DNA from: Allomyces arbusculus
Lineage: Eukaryota > Blastocladiomycota > Blastocladiomycetes > Blastocladiales > Blastocladiaceae
DNA length: 23,318 bases
NCBI GenBank assembly: GCA_027604705.1
Contig: JADHYV010000146.1
Coordinates: forward strand, 1-23,318
Reading direction: 5' to 3'
The translations under genes were made by a program, and so were the position numbers. Numbering within the stretch: the first letter of the stretch is position 1; every line of letters starts with the position of its first letter. Shown here piece after piece: positions 18,401 to 23,318 of the stretch. A model generated the notes under the pieces. That model saw only the letters and a program-made list of their open reading frames with translations, ran no database searches and had not been told where the DNA came from.

Positions 18401-18555
18401 GGGTCGCATTTGTCAAGCGCGCGACGGCCATGGACCCAAAGGAGCGCCCCAGTGCAGCCGATTTGTTACAGGACGCGTTCTTGACAGGGGCGGATTTGGG
18501 GCAGGGGAGGCGCGAGGTGCTGGCCATGATCCAGGCCGCGACGGGCGACGCGTGA
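15472..18555 (+). CDS. PAK/STE20-family kinase with N-terminal CRIB domain (1027 aa, single exon)
   Basis: PAK kinases are Ser/Thr kinases switched on by Cdc42/Rac GTPases and control polarity and the cytoskeleton. Residues 10-29 are an RD/KE-rich charged stretch. Residues 42-74 are a CRIB domain (ISGPTDVEQALHIEFDQD, then GVPSEWQ, compare PAK ISxPTxFxHxxHVxFD). Residues 75-715 are a long Ser/Pro/Arg-rich linker with many SP and PP motifs. The kinase domain is about 722-1015: glycine loop AEGNSGDVY (first Gly of GxGxxG replaced), K751 in VAIK, E770 in helix C, HRDVRSDN (D850), DFG 868-870 and TVGTPYWMAPE (884-894), typical of STE20 kinases. The catalytic-loop Lys of HRDIKSDN is Arg852. About 20 extra residues follow the APE motif. 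The first in-frame ATG is 15472. There is no PH domain, so it is not CLA4-like in layout. Confidence 0.9.
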   Translation: MQSLLHMFKRGGDRDKEKDRDRDRDRGDRAGTANDEVAANEISGPTDVEQALHIEFDQDRHLFRGVPSEWQHAFPAAETVRTRGTLGPHLAPPLPDPATAAAAHDAASAARGRRRVPHHHASASTSAASIGDGAASGSFSTAPNAGRAASVPPPRSPLPSDLFHETREREDGRGVQSHADAKHTASSDYRARAGSASSSILHSRARTGSASSSILHATMAVPPTSSRASSPRPPLPIPPPLPASGSAPVAPPRSPGHHRRSKSTESAPAPQLRSPPSARAHIAVESAPPADLTRDQILRYGDQRRGAHPHGSASPTPTTRSLRTTADTSMAPPPRMPRSSSASRHGSIAQCSTSSGSGSSSVRPPPPRSPSPSPSMMMRRMPSLASLQSDRDRSRRPSAASERAPSIPDLPTGSTTASMIVSPPPRVSSGSLTPPAAMAAAIARRTAAAGSARTSAPSSPALSFAPAPVLPTDDRPVSPEPVGTVMFAAAAADADANVNNEPPADDGGNEDVSDRGMSPVPFTLSRRMSKRYKDRKSKVMTMVPSRQSLLDTVNVLSAMAAAHPNTDDSAPTLPDVPDHWRARLASIPDDGPVVPAPTIPLPDLPTSPTAEQDSTRRESRWSGPTVIHPALLKFIEESERLDRERSSPSAQQECGPGSSSNDLTALIAAAAVAPESGLAQMLHDGSLAPHELEAIASLQVTPATLAVALDAFVESQDPASLYTDVTPYAEGNSGDVYVARDAVIQTTVAIKIIPRDADRSRDKVARLPLEIYLLRASRSPDLVAFIGAYLTPTDVWVVSEFMDAGCLADYLYDDDDSVAGGLYADGIAYLTTHMFGALACLHTAHRIHRDVRSDNLLLTKTGAVKLGDFGYATELRGNAPIADTVGTPYWMAPEMAASAMVALDADRAAAAGLSNAAARKYGMGVDVWAAGVTVFEMAARAYPYSDAEDEVEALQWIATQGCPPVPEEASVRLGELGVAFVKRATAMDPKERPSAADLLQDAFLTGADLGQGRREVLAMIQAATGDA
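16039..16122 (+). repeat. 42-bp in-frame tandem duplication in the kinase linker
   Basis: Two 42-base units (16039-16080, 16081-16122) encode RARAGSASSSILHS and RARTGSASSSILHA, residues 190-203 and 204-217. Each has an Arg-rich start and a Ser cluster, which could duplicate a basic/phospho motif. Silent differences show the duplication is not brand new. Confidence 0.9.
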
Positions 18556-19025
18556 GGTGAGTGGGTGTAGCGCATGTGCAAGAGAGAGGGGCGTGGACGG
18601 CCGACTGAGTCGTGGTCGGCGGAAGGGTCTTGACAAGTAAAAGCTGTCCGATGGTTGGTGTGCCAAGGGAGCCCGGGACCAACGCCACGATTGACGCTGG
18701 ATGTGCGTTAGTTGTCCGCTCCGTTACGGTGCTTTCATGCATGACCACGTCAGACACCACGTCGAAATCATGACGCTGTGGCGCAAATGATGCCCACGCC
18801 CACCGACCAAACCGACCAGCAGCCGTCGTGCTCGACCCACGACGTGTTCCTCGTCGCCGCGTCACTGCTTGGCCCTGGCAACGCGCCCTGGCGCGCCCTG
18901 GCACGACCATCGACCCCTCTAAAGGCCGCCGTCACCCCGCTGCTTGGGCCGCTACCTCGCCCCCGCAAACACCGCGACCCGCCTTCCGCGCCTGCCCTCT
19001 TCAACGCCACCAACCACCAATCACC
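18556..19025. other. Spacer between kinase and DUF4139 gene
   Basis: No gene, RNA or clear TATA box seen. A short direct repeat GCGCCCTG occurs near 18883-18900. The last 60 bases before 19026 form a C/A-rich leader ending in an ACC-ATG start context. Confidence 0.45.
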
Positions 19026-21029
19026 ATGTCCGCGACCGCGTCTGCAACGACGCCCGCTGCGCCGCACACGGTGACCGTCGATGCCGCCAAGTACCCGATC
19101 AACAAGGTCACCGTTTACCAGGACCGCGCTGAAGTGAAGCGCACGCTCGCAGCTCTGTCCCTGCCGCGCCGTCAGGGTGCCTGCATCGTACGCGTGCGCG
19201 GGATCTCCGATGCCGTCGACTCGGATTCGATTCGGTATTTACGCGTTTGGCGCTTTCCTAAACACTTCAGCCGATCCGTTTGCGGAAGCTGACGTGACAT
19301 TCCCCCGATCTTCCACAGTGTCGACGGCCGTGGCGACGCTGTCATTGTCGACGTCGTTGCGAAAGAAGTGTACGAGTCGCTCGACGACGCAGTCTTGTCG
19401 GCACGCGCACAGGCGACCAAGGACCGCAAGGCCAAACTTGCCGAGATTGACCGGCTGCTCGAGGATCTGCGCCTCGACCAAGCGCTGCTCGCTGACCAAG
19501 TGAACGTGATTACCAACTATGCCAAGGCCGTGACCACGCCCACGTCGGTCAAGGACGCATCCGCACAACCGCTGCAGGGCGCCGACGTGTTCTTTGGCTC
19601 GTTTGTCGGCCAGTACGCGAATGCGCTCGCCGAGATCAAGCGCAAGCTGCTCACGATTGACCGCGACATCAAGGCCAAGGAGCGCGAGCGCGAGGCCCTG
19701 GCCGAACCGTCCGACGCCGAGGGCATCTTCGCGCCCACCGCGTCGCGGATCCAGGTCGTCGAAGTCACGCTCGAGACCAAGGTGACTAGCGATTCCAAGG
19801 ACGAGACGCTCGAAGTCGACCTCGACATCACCTACATTGTGCACCGCGCGTCGTGGACGCCGCTCTACGACCTGCGCGTGTTTTCGCAGTCCGACTCGAC
19901 CAAGCTCACCTATGCGGCTAACGTGCAGCAGTCGACGGGCGAGGACTGGACCGACGTGGAACTGACGCTGTCGACGGCCAAAGTCGCGCGGTCGCACGGC
20001 GAGGCGCCCGCCTATAAGACGCGGTGGAGTTTGTCCGAGTACCGCTCGCCCGTGTTCAAGGCGGCGGCGCGCAAAAGGGCCGCGCCCATGATGATGCGCG
20101 CGGCCATGCCCATGATGAGCGCCGCAGTCGGCGGTGCGATCCCGCCGCCGCCGCCGGCACCCGGCATGTTTGGCGCGCAGCAAGCATCAATTGTCGATTA
20201 CGCCGAGGAAGAGGATGACGACACGGGCAACTTCCGCCCACCGGCCGCTGAAATCGCCGCGGGGTTGACGGCAACCGCCTACCGGATCCCGTCTGCGGCG
20301 ACGATCCCGTCTGACGACTCGCAGCACCGCGTAACGGTGGCGCTGCTCGACCTGCCTGTCACGCTCGACCACACGGCGTGCCCGAAGCTCGACCCGACGG
20401 CCTACCTGACGGCGAAAATCACCAACAAGTCGGCCTACACGTGGCTCGCGGGTCCAGCGAACGTCTTCCTCGACCACGCGTTTGTCGCCAAGTCGCGCCT
20501 GTCGATGGTCTTGCCCGGCGCGAAACTGACGACCTCGCTCGGCCCGGACCCGGCCGTCGCCGTGCAGTACCGCCCCGTGGAAAAGTTCACCGAGTCGCGC
20601 GTCTCGGCGGGTCTGTTCACATCCTCGGCGTCGGACCGCACCGCCATCACCTACACGCAGCGCACCGTCCTCGAGAACAAGAACACGACCAAGGGTGTCA
20701 CGCTTACGCTCGCCGACCAGGTCCCGACCACGACGTCGTCCGACATTGTCGTGACGCTGCTCGACCCGGCCGAAAAGCAGATTCCCAAGCTGGCATCGCG
20801 CGACGCTGCAGTGGATACGGACGGGGCCAAGGTCGCGGGCACAGCATCGGCGCATGGCAGTAACGCGTCGCTCAACCGCTCGTCGCGCGCGGCCAATGTC
20901 GTGCTGTATGAGGACTTGGGTGTTGTCGAGTGGAAGATTGAGCTTAAACCGGGCGAGAAGCGCGAGGTCTCGCTCAAGTACGCCGTGTCATACCCGAAGC
21001 GGATGACGATTGAGGGGCTCGATGGGTAA
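19026..21029 (+). CDS. DUF4140/DUF4139 (mucoidy inhibitor A-like) protein (639 aa, two exons)
   Basis: Exons are 19026-19234 and 19319-21029; the 84-bp intron is GT-AG, phase 2, and splicing gives DSIRVDGRGDAVIVDV across the joint. The N-terminal DUF4140 part begins NKVTVYQDRAEVKRT (27-39). A helical, probably coiled-coil stretch rich in Lys, Glu and Leu follows (about 95-200). DUF4139 runs from about 225 to the end, with WTPLYDLRV (from W249), QQSTGEDWTDVELTLSTAK, and a closing WKIELKPGEKREVSLKY and YPKRMTIEGLDG, all family marks. Odd is an insert at about 320-375: a Met-rich patch (MMMRAAMPMMSAA), five prolines at 345-349, then EEEDDD. The family is widespread in bacteria and eukaryotes, and its biochemical role is not established; the name comes from a bacterial mucoidy phenotype. 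Predicted soluble: no signal peptide or membrane helix. Confidence 0.88.
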
Positions 21030-22343
21030 ATGATGGGATTGCATGAGCGAGCCCTCCAATGGCAGGCCCGCACGATGGAGAGTGGTTGGAGCGCGACTAT
21101 TGACCACGGTTGGGGTCAGTTTCGCTTGTTTATAGTCTCTCAATGACAACCAGGAAATTACTCGCACGCAGGTCGATTTTGTTGCTATGAATCGCTCAGA
21201 TCGGTTCATTTTGCGATGAGTTTGCCATCGAGTCTGCCACGTCTTCGGCACATTGAATGAAACAACAGAACCGGGACGGCAGCATAGTCCGAACGAAAAC
21301 GACGGGTCCATGGAGTGATCTGCAAAGTAAGTGTTGGAGAGCGCACAAATCAAGCCATCGTTCACCGTCATCTTCAGCAGCGCTTTTGATGTGCTTAAAT
21401 TGAGCACGGGTTGCCCTGCTCGGCTCCTCAGCACAGACCTTCCGCACGGCAACGACTATCCCAAGAAATCAACAAGCGCGATGGCCGCTCTTGTTGTTGT
21501 CTTGCTCAAATTCAGAATACAACCATTGAATCACAATTTCTATCCAGAAAGTATCACCTTTTCATTGCGGGCGTTGCCATGCTCAACCTTTTGACAAGAC
21601 TGTTCATGGACGCCAGCGTCCACCCAAGCCCTTTTCCTTTCAACTCACGAGTTGCAAGAGCTCTGCCGTTTAGTACTTCAATCTGTGGCGTCTTTGCCTG
21701 ATGACCGCAAGAAAACGTCAAGACGCACCAGTACTGGAGCAGGCAAGTTGCCAGAACTTGCCAGACTGTGTCAACGACGGATAATAAAACTTCCAGTGAC
21801 CCCGCGAGCGCCAAACGTCTCCCTCTTGAGTCCCTCCTCATGGTGTCGCTCAACAGCCAAGAGAGCGCAGATGATGGTGGAGTACTTTTAGGTCAGAACA
21901 TGCACAAACGGTCCAATAGCGGGTGGAGATGCCCAGGGACCTGAACGACGTCCTGTTGGCAGTGGCGTTATGGCGAACAGGAGGGCTCGACACGCCATCG
22001 CGACTGCAGCCTGGGCCGCACTGACTCGGCCCCCACAAACTGTCGACACTAAAAGCACCGTTTCGTCGTCAATGAAGGCGCTCGCGACTGCAAGCAATAC
22101 ATATTCATTCAGCGATGCAAGCGCATAGGATGAGTGTTTGTCCCTGGTCTCTGCTCGAAACCGGCCCGCTTCGTGTTCGTCTATACCTGCGCGGCGTCGC
22201 GCCGTCTGATTCATTTGGTCGTCAACACACACACTTGCCTTGTGCAACGCGCATCCCTGCTGCAGCGGACGCGGCAGTGACGCTCTCCGCTCGCGACTGG
22301 TCGCTCTTTTGCACTGAAATGACAAGAGTCGAGCTGTGCACGC
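21030..22343. other. 1.3 kb spacer, no gene seen
   Basis: Less GC-rich than the genes around it, like the 10032-11056 spacer. Frames are short, broken and lack motifs on both strands. An AATAAAA at about 21783-21789 is too far from the DUF4139 stop to be its likely poly(A) signal. No tRNA was found. Confidence 0.5.
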
Positions 22344-22350
22344 TATAAAA
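22344..22350 (+). promoter_or_regulatory. TATA box TATAAAA
   Basis: A consensus TATAAAA lies 82 bases before the ATG at 22426, in a GC-rich setting, followed by a pyrimidine-rich leader. It is a stronger match to the eukaryotic consensus than the metacaspase boxes. Confidence 0.75.
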
Positions 22351-22425
22351 GGGTGGCGCCCCCGCGCACTCTCCATCCCATCACCGCCCACACTCTCAAC
22401 TTTCGCTTTTGATCAGCGTGCGATC

Positions 22426-23318
22426 ATGGCCGGAGCGCACACGACCGCGACCACCGTCGCGACGGCCGCGTTTGTTGCGGCTGCGGCGCTGCTCGCCGGA
22501 TACCAGCTCTCGACCAAGCTCAGTGCACGCAACCTCGACGCCGCCGCCGACGAGGGCGCTGGCGCGTCGAGCAGCGACGAGGACGAGGCTCTCGACAGGG
22601 CAGTCGACTCGGACTCGGACTCGGACTGGGATTTCGAGTCGAGCAAGGTCAAGTATGCCGACATGTACAGCTACGCGCACGACGACGAGGACGACAGCGA
22701 AAACGAGGGCGATGCGGCCGCCAAGAAGGAGACTGGGCCGGCTACGACTGGCGACAGCGCCACCACCGAGGAGCCGCAGTGCTACACGGAAATCGAGGAG
22801 GTGTGGGGTAAGTGCTCCAACGCTCAAGTCGCCGTGCTGTTTCGTGCGTCTTGATCATGGCCTCACGCTCGCCATCCCACCCAAACAGACCGTTCCTCGT
22901 ACCGCTACGTGCGCATCAAGACCGCGGGCAAAAAGAACAAGTCGGCCGCGACCAAGGCGTTCTACGTGCACCGCCGCCACGTTGTCACGCACGGCGAGTC
23001 GGACCTGCGCGTCAACGTGCGCATCGAGCTCGCGCTCATGGCGCGCATCCTGCAGGCGCTGATCCCGACCGAGGAAAAGCTCTACGACAGCATCCCGTTT
23101 GTCTCGGCGCGCGATCTCTACGCCAAGATTGATGCCGTCGAGGCGTGGGTCGCGGCAAACGCTCAGCGTGCGGCTGACGCTCGTGCGGCGTCCGACTCGT
23201 CGGAGGCCAACGCGGTCCCTACCGCCGCCGCCGCCGCCGCTGCCGCTGCTTCCACTTCGACCGAAGAAAAGACGGTCGCTTCGGCGACGCCCGCCGAGTT
23301 TGCCGAGGCGCACCGCGC
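22426..23318 (+). CDS. Membrane-anchored acidic protein of unknown function, 3' end outside window
   Basis: Exon 1 is 22426-22807 and exon 2 starts at 22889 and is still open at the window end; the 81-bp intron has GTAAGT and CAAACAG ends. At least 270 residues are visible. Residues about 8-27 form an Ala/Val/Leu-rich hydrophobic helix, likely an N-terminal membrane anchor. Residues about 45-125 are acidic and Ser-rich (SSSDEDEALDRAVDSDSDSD). Exon 2 starts a globular-looking basic part, RSSYRYVRIKTAGKKNKSAA, with VHRRHVVTHGESDLRVNVRI and helices (ELALMARILQALIPTEEKLY), then an Ala-rich stretch with nine consecutive Ala near the end. I do not recognise the family. The start follows a TATA box at a sensible distance. 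Confidence 0.8.

Noticed and set aside
15472-21029. Operon-like or functional link between metacaspases, kinase and DUF4139 protein
   Set aside because: All are on the plus strand, but each has its own leader and spacers of 0.5 kb or more; co-orientation alone is not evidence of a shared pathway in a eukaryote.

Overview
The window is nuclear DNA of a GC-rich eukaryote. Evidence is a eukaryotic tRNA-Gln with a pol III terminator, short GT-AG spliceosomal introns (81-127 bp), TATA-type promoters, a PAK/STE20-type kinase with a CRIB domain, type I metacaspases and a decayed LINE. This gene set, with short introns and strong G/C third-position preference, fits an early-diverging zoosporic fungus, for example Blastocladiomycota. 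That placement is inference from style, not from a marker gene.

Layout. (1) 1-66: 3' nine-tenths of a tRNA-Gln(CTG), followed by tRNA-like, SINE-like fragments at about 247-316 (minus) and 591-640 (plus). (2) About 1097-5050, minus strand: a 5'-truncated, frame-broken non-LTR retrotransposon (LINE) with remains of an endonuclease-like segment, a reverse transcriptase, an RNase H-like segment and a C-terminal Cys/His knuckle. (3) About 5050-8450: GC-rich DNA with no gene I can name, containing a 22-bp triplicate tandem repeat. (4) 8459-14896: three head-to-tail metacaspase genes, each with its own CATAAATA box. (5) 15472-18555: a single-exon PAK-like kinase. (6) 19026-21029: a two-exon DUF4140/DUF4139 protein. 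(7) 22344-23318: a TATA box and the first two exons of a membrane-anchored acidic protein that runs off the window.

The metacaspase cluster is the most interesting part. All three genes share a phase-2 intron after exactly 152 coding bases. Copies 1 and 2 carry a second, phase-1 intron that splits the catalytic His codon; copy 3 lacks it. All three have a DCCESG active site in place of the usual DxCHSG, and a long, length-variable acidic tract with a constant YEP motif inside the p10 half. Copies 1 and 2 are close duplicates whose core promoter/5' leader is conserved while their introns have diverged.

The kinase, DUF4139 protein and membrane protein share the strand but have their own leaders and gaps of 0.5-1.4 kb. 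I see no evidence that they form one pathway with the metacaspases. No tools were run; identities are by reading translated motifs.
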